A stretch of DNA of 19,029 nucleotides from Scatomonas sp963661545 (GCA_963661545.1 CAVLCU010000036.1:1-19029), one strand, 5' to 3'; numbered from the stretch's first letter, positions 1 through 6,715 are shown. The notes: a model not told the origin generated them from the sequence alone. Numbers and translations: made by a program.

Positions 1-2
1 AT

Positions 3-185
3 TATACACCTTTTGCACAAAAAGAAAAGCGGATTTTTTTAAAAGAGTATTACAAAAGCATAAAACCATCCGGTCAGGGGGATTTATGGGAAATACTTGC
101 ACAAGAGTGGGAGGGATGGTATTCTATAGAAGGCATAGGAAGGGTACAGAAGGTGACAGAAGATGAGGAAAGCATGCATTTTTGA
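3..185 (+). CDS. C-terminal fragment of an unidentified protein (5' end outside window)
   Basis: One frame stays open from the window edge to a TGA at 183-185, giving about 60 residues that read like a normal soluble protein end. The composition is mixed and acidic, with Trp-rich stretches such as GDLWEILAQEWEGWYSIEGI. The other two frames are much less protein-like: one stops near position 42 and the other is strongly basic. The frame overlaps the start of the HAD gene by 23 bases, the kind of coupling seen inside operons. I do not recognise the family. No start codon is visible because the gene begins upstream of the window, so its length and role cannot be judged. Confidence 0.5.
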   Translation, partial: YTPFAQKEKRIFLKEYYKSIKPSGQGDLWEILAQEWEGWYSIEGIGRVQKVTEDEESMHF

Positions 186-822
186 TCTGGATGGAACTTT
201 GACATCTACCGTAGAATCGATTGCCAGACCTGTCAATCAGGTGCTGGAGCATTTTGGCCTGGAAGCTCGACCCGTGGAGGAATATAACTTTTATGCGGGG
301 GACGGGCTGGATATGACCTTGCAAAGGGCCTTGGCAGCTGCAGGAGATGTCAGGGGGAAGTATCTGGAGGAGGGAATTCCCCTGGCCAGGAAATGGTTTG
401 GCAGGGATCCTTTGTATCATGTAAAGCCTTATCCTCACATGGTGGAGACCCTGGAGGACCTAAAGAAAAGGGGAATCCGACTGGCTGTTCTATCCAATAA
501 GCCCCATCAGGGAGCCATAGAGGTGGTAGAGAGGGTGTTTGGCCCGGCGTGCTTCGACTGGATCCAGGGACAGACCGCAGAGGTGCCCAAAAAGCCGGAT
601 CCGGCGGGAGCCCGGATTATTCTGCAGCAGCTGCAGGTGGACAAAGAGGAGTGCCTCTATTTCGGAGATACCAATACCGATATGGAGACGGGACACAGGG
701 CCGGCTTCTATACCGTGGGTGTCTCCTGGGGCTTTCGTCCCAGAAGGGAGCTGGAGGAGAATCATGCGGATGCTATCATTGACTCGCCGGTGGAGATCCT
801 GAGGCTGGTGAGAGAGGTCTGA
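163..822 (+). CDS. HAD-superfamily phosphatase, phosphoglycolate phosphatase-like
   Basis: A 219-residue cytosolic HAD hydrolase. Motif I is FDLDGT, with nucleophile Asp8 and acid/base Asp10. Motif II is LSNKPH (Ser111), the motif III lysine lies in KKPDP near residue 144, and motif IV is GDTNTDMETG (Asp169, Asp173). An alpha-helical cap sits between motifs I and II, as in the Gph/PGP subfamily. Members of that subfamily hydrolyse small phosphomonoesters such as 2-phosphoglycolate or PPi. The exact substrate cannot be read from sequence, so no symbol is given. The ATG at 163 follows an AAGGTGA ribosome-binding site with 6 bases spacing, and motif I begins seven residues in, as usual. It overlaps the upstream partial frame and is followed 40 bases later by the small acidic gene. 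Confidence 0.9.
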   Translation: MRKACIFDLDGTLTSTVESIARPVNQVLEHFGLEARPVEEYNFYAGDGLDMTLQRALAAAGDVRGKYLEEGIPLARKWFGRDPLYHVKPYPHMVETLEDLKKRGIRLAVLSNKPHQGAIEVVERVFGPACFDWIQGQTAEVPKKPDPAGARIILQQLQVDKEECLYFGDTNTDMETGHRAGFYTVGVSWGFRPRRELEENHADAIIDSPVEILRLVREV

Positions 823-862
823 CAGAAAAGACCTGGTAGAAAATAGGGGAGGTTTTGACAGA

Positions 863-1126
863 ATGGATGAGTATAGTGAAGAGTGTATTTTGACTTTTTT
901 ACAGAATCAGAAGCAGCTGTTTGATGAACCTGTTGCCAGGAATTACGAGGAAGCGGAAGCTTTTCTGGAGGATTGCATGGCGGAGGTGGTCTCGTCCATT
1001 GAGGAGGTTCGGGCATACCTGGAAGAGAGTGGTATGGATGTAGAGGAACTGTCAGACGAAGAGCTGGAGGACGCAGGCGAGGTATTCGCCCTGCCCGGCG
1101 GACAGTATTTGATTGTGGAAGCGTAA
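863..1126 (+). CDS. Small acidic conserved protein of unknown function
   Basis: An 87-residue protein, strongly acidic and rich in Glu and Asp, with no membrane segment or signal peptide. It is predicted mostly helical (residues about 5-70) with a short C-terminal beta-like end, LPGGQYLIVEA. The start is supported by a strong GGGGAGG ribosome-binding site at 846-852. I recall similar small proteins in Lachnospiraceae genomes with the same EAEAFLEDCMAEVV core and VFALPGGQYL ending, but no assigned function. It lies 40 bases after the HAD gene and 15 bases before the FAD-dependent dehydrogenase, so co-transcription is likely. A functional link to either neighbour is only inference. Confidence 0.8.
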   Translation: MDEYSEECILTFLQNQKQLFDEPVARNYEEAEAFLEDCMAEVVSSIEEVRAYLEESGMDVEELSDEELEDAGEVFALPGGQYLIVEA

Positions 1127-1141
1127 CAGAAGGGAATACAG

Positions 1142-2551
1142 ATGAACGAGAAGTATGACATCATTATTGTGGGGGCAGGCCCCTCAGGCATTTTTTGCGC
1201 CTACGAACTGAAGGAAAAGAGACCGGATCTGAGGATCCTTATGATTGAAAAGGGCCGTGCCATAGAGAACCGCCAATGCCCCAAGAGGAGAACCCGGAAG
1301 TGCGTGAATTGCCAGCCCTGTTCTATTACTACCGGATTTGCAGGAGCGGGAGCCTTTTCTGATGGGAAATTATCCTTGTCACCGGATGTAGGAGGGAATC
1401 TGCCGGAGATTTTGGGATATGACAAGGCCTGTGAGCTGATCAAAGAATCGGATGCCATCTATCTGAAGTTCGGGGCGGATACCAATGTATACGGAATCGA
1501 TAAAGCCAAGGAGATCCGTGAGATTCGAAAGAAGGCCATCGCAGCCAACCTGAAGCTGATTGAATGCCCCATCCGCCATCTGGGTACGGAAGAGGGATAT
1601 AAGATCTATCACAGGCTGCAGGATCATTTGCAGGCCCAGGGGGTGGAAATGCAATTTATGACCATGGTCAGCGACATTCATATAGAGGATGGGGCAGCCA
1701 AATCCGTGACCACCAGCAAGGGGCAGACCTATTACGCAGATGAGATTGTCGCCGCCGTGGGGCGGGAGGGGGCCGATTGGTTTTCCCATATCTGCAAGGA
1801 TCATGGCATTGAGACAGAGGTTGGTACCGTGGATATCGGTGTCCGGGTGGAGGTCCGGGACGAGGTCATGGAATTCCTCAACAAGAATCTCTATGAGGCC
1901 AAGCTGGTCTACCATACCCCCACCTTCGATGATAAGGTCAGAACCTTCTGTACCAACCCCTCCGGGGAGGTGGCAACGGAGTATTATGAGAATGGCTTGG
2001 CAGTGGTCAACGGTCATGCCTATAAGTCTAAGGAATATAAGACGGACAATACCAATTTTGCCCTGCTGGTATCCAAGAATTTTACCAAGCCCTTTAAGAC
2101 CCCCATCGAATATGGCAAGCAGATCGCCCAGTTGTCCAATATGCTCTGTGACGGCAAGATATTGGTACAGACCTTTGGGGATTTCAAGCGGGGACGCAGA
2201 ACGACGGAAGAGAGATTGTGCAGGAACAACCTGATTCCCACTCTGAAGGATGCCGTTCCCGGTGACCTGTCCCTGGTTCTTCCCCACAGAATTATGGTAG
2301 ATATTGAGGAAATGCTTCTGGCTTTGGATAAGGTGACACCGGGTATTGCCAGTGACGAAACCCTCCTGTATGGCGTGGAAGTGAAGTTCTATTCCAATAA
2401 GGTGGTTGTGGATAAGAATTTCGAGACCAGTATCCAGGGTCTATATGCCGTAGGAGACGGAGCCTCCGTGACTCGAGGTTTGCAGCAGGCCTCGGCCAAT
2501 GGACTTTCCGTCGCTCGAAGCATCCTGGAAAAGATCGAAACAAAAGACTGA
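1142..2551 (+). CDS. FAD-dependent dehydrogenase, COG2509-type
   Basis: A 469-residue flavoprotein. The N-terminus carries a dinucleotide-binding Rossmann motif, IIIVGAGPSGIFCAYEL (GxGxxG at residues 11-16). It is followed by an acidic residue in IEK for the adenine ribose. The C-terminus (from about residue 433) has the second FAD contact, YAVGDGASVTRGLQQA. A Cys cluster (Cys46, 54, 57, 60; spacing C-x7-C-x2-C-x2-C) precedes GFAGAGAFSDGKL, a signature I associate with this uncharacterised family. Substrate and acceptor are unknown, and some members are annotated only as NAD(P)/FAD-dependent oxidoreductase. The start is preceded by AAGGGA. The gene ends 11 bases before a hairpin/CIRCE element, so it closes the first transcription unit. 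Confidence 0.87.
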   Translation: MNEKYDIIIVGAGPSGIFCAYELKEKRPDLRILMIEKGRAIENRQCPKRRTRKCVNCQPCSITTGFAGAGAFSDGKLSLSPDVGGNLPEILGYDKACELIKESDAIYLKFGADTNVYGIDKAKEIREIRKKAIAANLKLIECPIRHLGTEEGYKIYHRLQDHLQAQGVEMQFMTMVSDIHIEDGAAKSVTTSKGQTYYADEIVAAVGREGADWFSHICKDHGIETEVGTVDIGVRVEVRDEVMEFLNKNLYEAKLVYHTPTFDDKVRTFCTNPSGEVATEYYENGLAVVNGHAYKSKEYKTDNTNFALLVSKNFTKPFKTPIEYGKQIAQLSNMLCDGKILVQTFGDFKRGRRTTEERLCRNNLIPTLKDAVPGDLSLVLPHRIMVDIEEMLLALDKVTPGIASDETLLYGVEVKFYSNKVVVDKNFETSIQGLYAVGDGASVTRGLQQASANGLSVARSILEKIETKD

Positions 2552-2562
2552 ACAAAAGGCTG

Positions 2563-2589
2563 TTAGCACTCATTTATAATGAGTGCTAA
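2563..2589 (+). promoter_or_regulatory. CIRCE operator (HrcA binding site)
   Basis: Perfect match to the CIRCE consensus: left arm TTAGCACTC (2563-2571), 9-base spacer, right arm GAGTGCTAA (2581-2589). HrcA is the known repressor of CIRCE in Firmicutes, usually at groESL and the hrcA-grpE-dnaK operon. Here the only downstream gene is htpG. The operator ends 7 bases before the -35 of the best htpG promoter. The spacer itself contains a TATAAT at 2575-2580, but no matching -35 precedes it. Confidence 0.93.
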
Positions 2590-2596
2590 TTTTTTC
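2563..2596 (+). terminator. Probable intrinsic terminator of the FAD gene, coincident with CIRCE
   Basis: The CIRCE arms extend through the spacer into a 12-bp stem with a 3-base loop. The run TTTTTT begins right at the base of the stem, giving hairpin-plus-U-tract architecture. It lies 11 bases after the FAD gene stop. The stem is only moderately GC-rich, so termination efficiency is uncertain. Confidence 0.55.
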
Positions 2597-2625
2597 TTGA
2601 CTTTCCGGAAGAGAAGTACTAAGAT
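2597..2625 (+). promoter_or_regulatory. Sigma-A type promoter of htpG
   Basis: -35 TTGACT (2597-2602), 17-base spacer, -10 TAAGAT (2620-2625). Predicted start of transcription is near 2632, giving a leader of about 60 bases. It sits directly downstream of CIRCE, so HrcA bound there could hinder RNA polymerase. Confidence 0.65.
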
Positions 2626-2693
2626 ACTATCATACAGGTTCTGGCAGCCAGCCAGGGCGGCCTATTATCTATCAAAAGGAGTGTGATTTTATC

Positions 2694-4814
2694 ATGGAGA
2701 TGAAGCATGGTAATCTTTCTATCAACAGTGACAATATTTTTCCCATTATCAAGAAATGGATGTATTCGGACAAGGACATTTTCGTCCGGGAACTGGTATC
2801 TAACTGCTGCGATGCCATCACCAAGCTGAAGAAGTTGGATGGGGCAGGGGAATATTCTCTGCCGGAGGACTATAAAGCGGCAGTTCAGGTGGTTCTCAAT
2901 GACAAGGAGAAGACGCTGAAGTTTATCGACAATGGAATTGGCATGACAGCCGATGAGGTAGAGAAGTATATTACCCAGATTGCTTTTTCCGGGGCGGCAG
3001 AATTCCTGGAGAAATACAAGGACAAGGCGGATCAGGATCAGATCATCGGACACTTTGGTCTGGGCTTTTATTCTGCCTTCATGGTGGCCGATGAGGTTCA
3101 TATCGATTCCCTTTCCTTCCAGGCGGGAGCTAAGCCGGTTCACTGGGAGTGCGATGGGGGCACCCAATATGATATGGGAGAGGGAAACCGCCAGGAGATC
3201 GGCACAGAGATTACCCTGTTCCTGAATGAGGATAGTCTGGAATTTGCCAATGAATACCGGGTCAGAGAAGTGCTGGACAAGTATTGTTCCTTCATGCCGG
3301 TGGAAATCTTCCTGTCCAAGGCGGATGCAGAGCCGGAATATGAGACCATTGACGAGGAGGATCTAAGGGAGGACGACCAGGTCATCGAGCATATTCATGA
3401 GGAGGCCAAGACCGAGGAGCGGGAAAATGACAAGGGAGAGAAGGAGACCGTGGAGATCTCTCCTGCCAGGGATCGGGTAAAGATCGTGAAGCGCCCTGTT
3501 TCCGTCAGCGACATCCATCCCCTGTGGGCCAAGCATCCCAACGATTGTACCCAGGAAGAATATAAGGCCTTTTATCGAAAGGTATTCCTGGATTACAAGG
3601 AACCCCTCTTCTGGATCCATTTGAATATGGACTATCCCTTCAACCTGAAGGGAATCCTGTATTTCCCCAGGATCAACACGGAGTATGATTCCATCGAGGG
3701 AACCATCAAGCTCTATAACAATCAGGTTTTTATCGCGGATAATATCAAAGAAGTGATTCCGGAATACCTGATGCTGCTGAAGGGAGTCATTGACTGCCCG
3801 GATCTGCCCTTGAATGTCTCCCGAAGCGCCTTGCAGAATGATGGATTTGTGAAGAAGATTTCGGATTATATTTCCAAAAAGGTTGCGGACAAGCTGTCAG
3901 GCATGTGCAAGACCGACCGGGAGAATTACGAAAAATACTGGGATGACATCAGCCCCTTCATTAAGTTTGGCTGCATCAAGGACAGCAAGTTCTCTGAGAA
4001 AATGATGGATTACATCCTCTATAAGAACCTGGATGACAAGTACCTGACCCTCAAGGATTGCATAGAGGAGAACCAAAAGACAGCCCAGGCCGAGGAGGAA
4101 AAAGATCAGGAAGAGGCAGCCCGGACCGGGGAAGACAAAGCCCAGGAAGAGGCAGCCCAGGGACAAGAGGAAAAAACCCAGGAAAAGACCCAGGAGGATT
4201 CTGCCGAGGAGAAAGAGAAGGAAAAGACCGTCATTTATTATGTGACGGATCCGGTGCAGCAGAGCCAATATATCCATATGTTCCGCAGCCAGGATAAGGA
4301 TGCAGTCATTCTTCGGCACAATATTGATTCCGCCTTTATTTCCCATGTGGAGAGAGCCAACGAGGCGGTTCGCTTCCAGAGGATTGACGCGGATCTGACC
4401 GATGAATTCAAGGAAGAGGGGGCAGACCTGGCGGAGGAAACCAAGACCTTGGAGGAGATCTTCCGCAAGGCTTTGGAGGATGACAAGCTGGAGGTAAAGG
4501 TAGAGAATCTGAAAAATGACCAGATTTCCTCCATGATTACCCTGTCTGAGGAAAGCCGTCGTATGCAGGAGATGATGAAGATGTATGGCATGGGAGGCAT
4601 GGATGATTCCATGTTTGGCGGCCAGCAAACCCTGATTCTGAATGCCAAGCATCCCTTGGTGCAGTATATCCTGGCTCACAAGGAGGAAGATGTGTCTCTC
4701 TTCTGCCAGCAGCTCTATGATCTGGCTATGATAAGCAACAAACCCCTGTCTCCGGACAAAATGACCCGCTTTATTGAGAGAAGCAATGAAATCATGCTGA
4801 AGCTGACCAAGTGA
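2694..4814 (+). CDS. htpG: Molecular chaperone HtpG (Hsp90)
   Basis: A 706-residue cytosolic ATP-dependent chaperone. The N-terminal GHKL ATPase domain shows RELVSNCCDAITKL (Glu33, Asn37), DNGIGMT (Asp79) and the lid/ATP segment GHFGLGFYSAFMVAD (119-133). The middle domain carries LFWIHLNMDYPFNLKGILYFP and the catalytic-arginine region NVSRSALQ. The C-terminal dimerisation domain ends at the stop. The protein is longer than the roughly 620-640 residues usual for bacterial HtpG. A charged loop near residue 230 and a low-complexity Glu/Gln/Lys/Ala block at about 460-511 account for the excess. ATG 2694 follows GGAG at 2678-2681 with 12-base spacing. Heat regulation through HrcA is suggested by the upstream CIRCE. 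The stop overlaps a possible GTG of the shikimate kinase. Confidence 0.97.
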   Translation: MEMKHGNLSINSDNIFPIIKKWMYSDKDIFVRELVSNCCDAITKLKKLDGAGEYSLPEDYKAAVQVVLNDKEKTLKFIDNGIGMTADEVEKYITQIAFSGAAEFLEKYKDKADQDQIIGHFGLGFYSAFMVADEVHIDSLSFQAGAKPVHWECDGGTQYDMGEGNRQEIGTEITLFLNEDSLEFANEYRVREVLDKYCSFMPVEIFLSKADAEPEYETIDEEDLREDDQVIEHIHEEAKTEERENDKGEKETVEISPARDRVKIVKRPVSVSDIHPLWAKHPNDCTQEEYKAFYRKVFLDYKEPLFWIHLNMDYPFNLKGILYFPRINTEYDSIEGTIKLYNNQVFIADNIKEVIPEYLMLLKGVIDCPDLPLNVSRSALQNDGFVKKISDYISKKVADKLSGMCKTDRENYEKYWDDISPFIKFGCIKDSKFSEKMMDYILYKNLDDKYLTLKDCIEENQKTAQAEEEKDQEEAARTGEDKAQEEAAQGQEEKTQEKTQEDSAEEKEKEKTVIYYVTDPVQQSQYIHMFRSQDKDAVILRHNIDSAFISHVERANEAVRFQRIDADLTDEFKEEGADLAEETKTLEEIFRKALEDDKLEVKVENLKNDQISSMITLSEESRRMQEMMKMYGMGGMDDSMFGGQQTLILNAKHPLVQYILAHKEEDVSLFCQQLYDLAMISNKPLSPDKMTRFIERSNEIMLKLTK
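4107..4158 (+). repeat. 36-bp-period imperfect direct repeat inside htpG
   Basis: The 16-mer CAGGAAGAGGCAGCCC occurs at 4107-4122 and again at 4143-4158, exactly 36 bases (12 codons) apart. It encodes QEEAARTGEDKA and then QEEAAQGQEEKT, followed by a decayed third unit, QEKTQEDS. The in-frame period suggests expansion by replication slippage within the variable linker of HtpG. Confidence 0.75.
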
Positions 4815-4828
4815 AAGCAGGGTCCACT

Positions 4829-5431
4829 ATGAAGGAGAGAAAACAATTGCCCTGTAATCTCTTCCTGATCGGCTTCATGGGATCGGGAAAGAGCTCGATA
4901 GCCTCCCATCTTAGGCAGACCTATGGCATGACCCTGCTGGAGATGGATGAGGAGATCGAAAGAAGAGAGGGACAGTCTATTTCAGACATTTTCAAAAGCA
5001 AGGGAGAGGATTATTTCCGGAGCCTGGAGACCTCTCTGCTGGCAGACCTGCAGGGGAGGGAGAATACGGTGGTCTCCTGCGGCGGCGGTGTTCCCCTGCG
5101 GGAGTGCAACGTGGAATTAATGAAAAAAAGCGGTAAGATCATTCTTCTTACCGCTGAGCCCCAGACGATTCTTCAAAGAGTCTGGGGCAGTCATTCCCGG
5201 CCCCTTCTGGAGGGGAGGAAGAACGTGGCTCATATCCGGAAAATGATGGAGGAGAGGCGGCCTTACTATGAGAAGGCAGCGGATCTGGTCCTGTCTACCG
5301 ACGGCAAAAATCAGGCTGCCATCTGTCAGGAACTCCTGGAAAGGATGCAGTGTCTTATTCCAGGTTCAGGCGGCGAAGAAAGTCCTGCAGTCTCTGATCC
5401 CAGGCCTGATCCAGGGAACGATCCCTGGTAA
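4829..5431 (+). CDS. aroK: Shikimate kinase
   Basis: Phosphorylates shikimate at O3 with ATP in the chorismate pathway; cytosolic. From ATG 4829 it is 200 residues. Visible motifs are the P-loop GFMGSGKSS (15-23), the shikimate-binding acid in EMDEEIE (Asp40), the FR of DYFRSLE, the GGG substrate loop (85-87) and the lid arginine in SRPLL (Arg124). ATG 4829 is preferred: an in-frame GTG at 4811 overlaps the htpG stop but lacks a good ribosome-binding site. Family members usually end near residue 165-175. Here about 25 Pro/Gly/Asp-rich residues (ending PGNDPW) extend past that point. They are encoded antisense to the end of the DUF5721-like gene. It is likely co-transcribed with htpG. Confidence 0.93.
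   Translation: MKERKQLPCNLFLIGFMGSGKSSIASHLRQTYGMTLLEMDEEIERREGQSISDIFKSKGEDYFRSLETSLLADLQGRENTVVSCGGGVPLRECNVELMKKSGKIILLTAEPQTILQRVWGSHSRPLLEGRKNVAHIRKMMEERRPYYEKAADLVLSTDGKNQAAICQELLERMQCLIPGSGGEESPAVSDPRPDPGNDPW
5122..5155 (-). terminator. Minus-strand intrinsic terminator inside aroK
   Basis: Read on the minus strand: a perfect 10-bp stem AGCGGTAAGA / TCTTACCGCT (5155-5146 with 5138-5129) with a 7-base loop, then a run of seven T (5129-5123). It is about 200 bases downstream of the stop of the minus-strand DUF5721-like gene, the only minus-strand gene able to use it. Confidence 0.72.
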
Positions 5432-5917
5432 AGACCTTGAGAGAGGATCCGGTGGTTACCGTCAGCATTCCCTGCTGGAAGCAGCAATTGAAGAAGAGAC
5501 CGAAGATATCCTCCGGCTGAAAGGAGAGATCCCTGTCTGCCAAAAGAAGCTTTGTTTCCCTGTCGGGCAGCTGAAAGACAAAACGAAAGGATAAAGGAGA
5601 GCGCCGCCCCTTGATGATGGAATAGCAAAAGGGTTTGATATCCTTCCAAAGAGCCTGGGTTTGGCCCTGCAGCTTCAGTTCCCGGGCTTCTTCCTCCTCA
5701 TAGAAATCCGGATGTAGGCGGCCGTCGATGGAGAAGCTTNNNNNNNNNNNNNNNNNNNNNNNNNNNNNNNNNNNNNNNNNNNNNNNNNNNNNNNNNNNNN
5801 NNNNNAGCTTGCGAAGGATGTGACAGACGCCTCCGACAGCAGAAAATGATCGAAGGAATCCTGCAGCAGGAGATGGGACATAAAATCCTTCACATGTTTT
5901 ATCTGAAGTGCAATCAT
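5355..5917 (-). CDS. DUF5721-like protein, interrupted by an assembly gap
   Basis: The N-terminal part (5917 to 5806) reads MIALQIKHVKDFMSHLLLQD and continues to SEASVTSFAS. The C-terminal part (5739 to 5355) reads SFSIDGRLHPDFYEEEEARE and ends FLRRLNLE. They lie in different frames only because of the 66-N run. Both flanks share AGCTT. Overlapping that 5-mer and deleting the Ns gives 492 bases, exactly 163 codons plus stop, reading across the join as TSFASFSIDGRL. As I recall, this matches the conserved EAS-I-TTYNTFTIDG stretch of Lachnospiraceae DUF5721 proteins. Function is unknown; no membrane segment or catalytic motif stands out. AGGAAAGG lies upstream of ATG 5917. It converges on aroK, overlapping its last 77 bases. 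Confidence 0.85.
5740..5805. other. Assembly gap: 66 N
   Basis: An unresolved run of 66 N between GAGAAGCTT and AGCTTGCGAAGG. The repeated AGCTT on both sides, together with reading-frame arithmetic, indicates that the two contigs abut or overlap by 5 bases and no sequence is truly missing. Confidence 0.97.
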
Positions 5918-6013
5918 AGCTTATCCTTTCCTGGAGCTTGGTCCGGCCTTGCTCTGTAAAACAGAGACGGGTAAAGATCAAGTGTGATAATTTTGTGATT
6001 TTCCGGCGGAGGT

Positions 6014-6043
6014 CTTTCCTTTTAGGGGGAAATGTTGTATACT
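6014..6043 (+). promoter_or_regulatory. Possible promoter of the small membrane protein gene
   Basis: A good -10, TATACT (6038-6043), lies 52 bases before the ATG. The -35 region (TTTCCT, 6015-6020, 17-base spacing) is poor, so this assignment rests mainly on the -10 and position. Confidence 0.35.
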
Positions 6044-6095
6044 CTCTAGCAGGCGTGCTATTGCAGGCGCCAGGAAAGAGAAGAAGGAGAATACC

Positions 6096-6371
6096 ATGAG
6101 TCAGGAAAAAGTAGATCAATATAAAAAAGACAAGGCCAACCGTCAAAAGATCATGAAGAGAGAGAAGTTCCTCCGGCGTTTGGAGATCACTGTGGCCGCG
6201 GTTGTCCTGGTGGGTCTGGTAGGCTGGTTCAGCGCGGCTGTCTATCAGAATTCCAAGGCCAAGGCGGAAGAGAATGCGCCAACCGTGACGACCTCTATGG
6301 ATCTTACGGCGGTAGATGACTATATGAACAATCTGACCACAGCAGCAGCTTCCACATCAGCGGAGGAGTAA
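6096..6371 (+). CDS. Small single-pass membrane protein, function unknown
   Basis: A 91-residue protein with a very basic N-terminus (residues 6-29, many Lys and Arg) and one hydrophobic segment, ITVAAVVLVGLVGWFSAAVY (31-50). An acidic, Thr/Ser/Ala-rich C-terminal tail follows. By the positive-inside rule the N-terminus should be cytoplasmic and the tail extracellular, a type II topology. The start is well supported by AGAAGGAG 6 bases upstream of the ATG. I have seen similar short proteins in Lachnospiraceae genomes without assigned function. It is transcribed alone, between the divergent DUF5721-like gene and a bidirectional terminator. Confidence 0.8.
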   Translation: MSQEKVDQYKKDKANRQKIMKREKFLRRLEITVAAVVLVGLVGWFSAAVYQNSKAKAEENAPTVTTSMDLTAVDDYMNNLTTAAASTSAEE

Positions 6372-6392
6372 GAATTGCTTGCAGCGTCAACG

Positions 6393-6436
6393 GAAAAAGA
6401 AGGATGCGCCCCATGGGGCAGGCACCCTTCTTTTTC
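6393..6436. terminator. Bidirectional intrinsic terminator
   Basis: Long hairpin: GAAAAAGAAGG (6393-6403) pairs with CCTTCTTTTTC (6426-6436), and a GCCCC/GGGGC hairpin fills the interior. The A-rich left arm and T-rich right arm allow termination from either side. It sits between the convergent small membrane protein gene (plus) and cold-shock gene (minus). Confidence 0.85.
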
Positions 6437-6471
6437 TTCGCTTATCTGTTATTTATAGTGGATCAAGAGGA

Positions 6472-6672
6472 TCAGCACTTAACAACGTTGGCAGCCTGCA
6501 TGCCCTTGGCGCCTTCGGTCAAATCATAAGTAACAGCCTGGCCTTCGTCCAGTGACTTGAATCCTTCACCCTGGATGGCGGAAAAGTGTACGAATACATC
6601 CTTGCCGTCTTCGCCGGTGATGAAGCCATAGCCTTTTTCAGCGTTGAACCACTTTACAGTTCCCTTGTTCAT
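6472..6672 (-). CDS. Cold-shock protein (CspA family)
   Basis: A 66-residue single cold-shock domain, the normal family length. It binds single-stranded RNA/DNA and acts as an RNA chaperone in the cytoplasm. RNP1 is KGYGFI (13-18) and RNP2 is VFVHF (26-30), with the usual opening GTVKWFNAEKGYGFI. The start is ATG 6672, backed by GGAGGT 8 bases upstream. A longer frame reaching 6717 is rejected because it adds 15 unrelated residues. The single Cys at the last position is a minor oddity. Transcription begins about 164 bases upstream from a consensus promoter, giving the long structured leader typical of cold-shock genes. The specific paralogue (cspA/B/C/D) cannot be told. Confidence 0.96.
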   Translation of the reverse strand: MNKGTVKWFNAEKGYGFITGEDGKDVFVHFSAIQGEGFKSLDEGQAVTYDLTEGAKGMQAANVVKC

Positions 6673-6715
6673 GTTATAGTACCTCCATAACGAAATAAAA
6701 AAAATGAATTGAAGC

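Noticed and set aside
1379..2287. A 302-codon minus-strand frame opposite the FAD gene
   Set aside because: Antisense shadow; the plus strand has clear FAD-binding motifs at both ends.
3897..4679. A 260-codon Leu/Gly-rich minus-strand frame that looks membrane-like
   Set aside because: It is the complement of the Glu/Gln/Lys repeats of HtpG, which naturally reads as Leu/Phe-rich; not a real membrane protein.
5918..6146. Upstream extension of the minus-strand frame through the N-run to 6146
   Set aside because: The frame only connects because of the arbitrary N count; the true start is ATG 5917 with an AGGAAAGG site and a family-like N-terminus.
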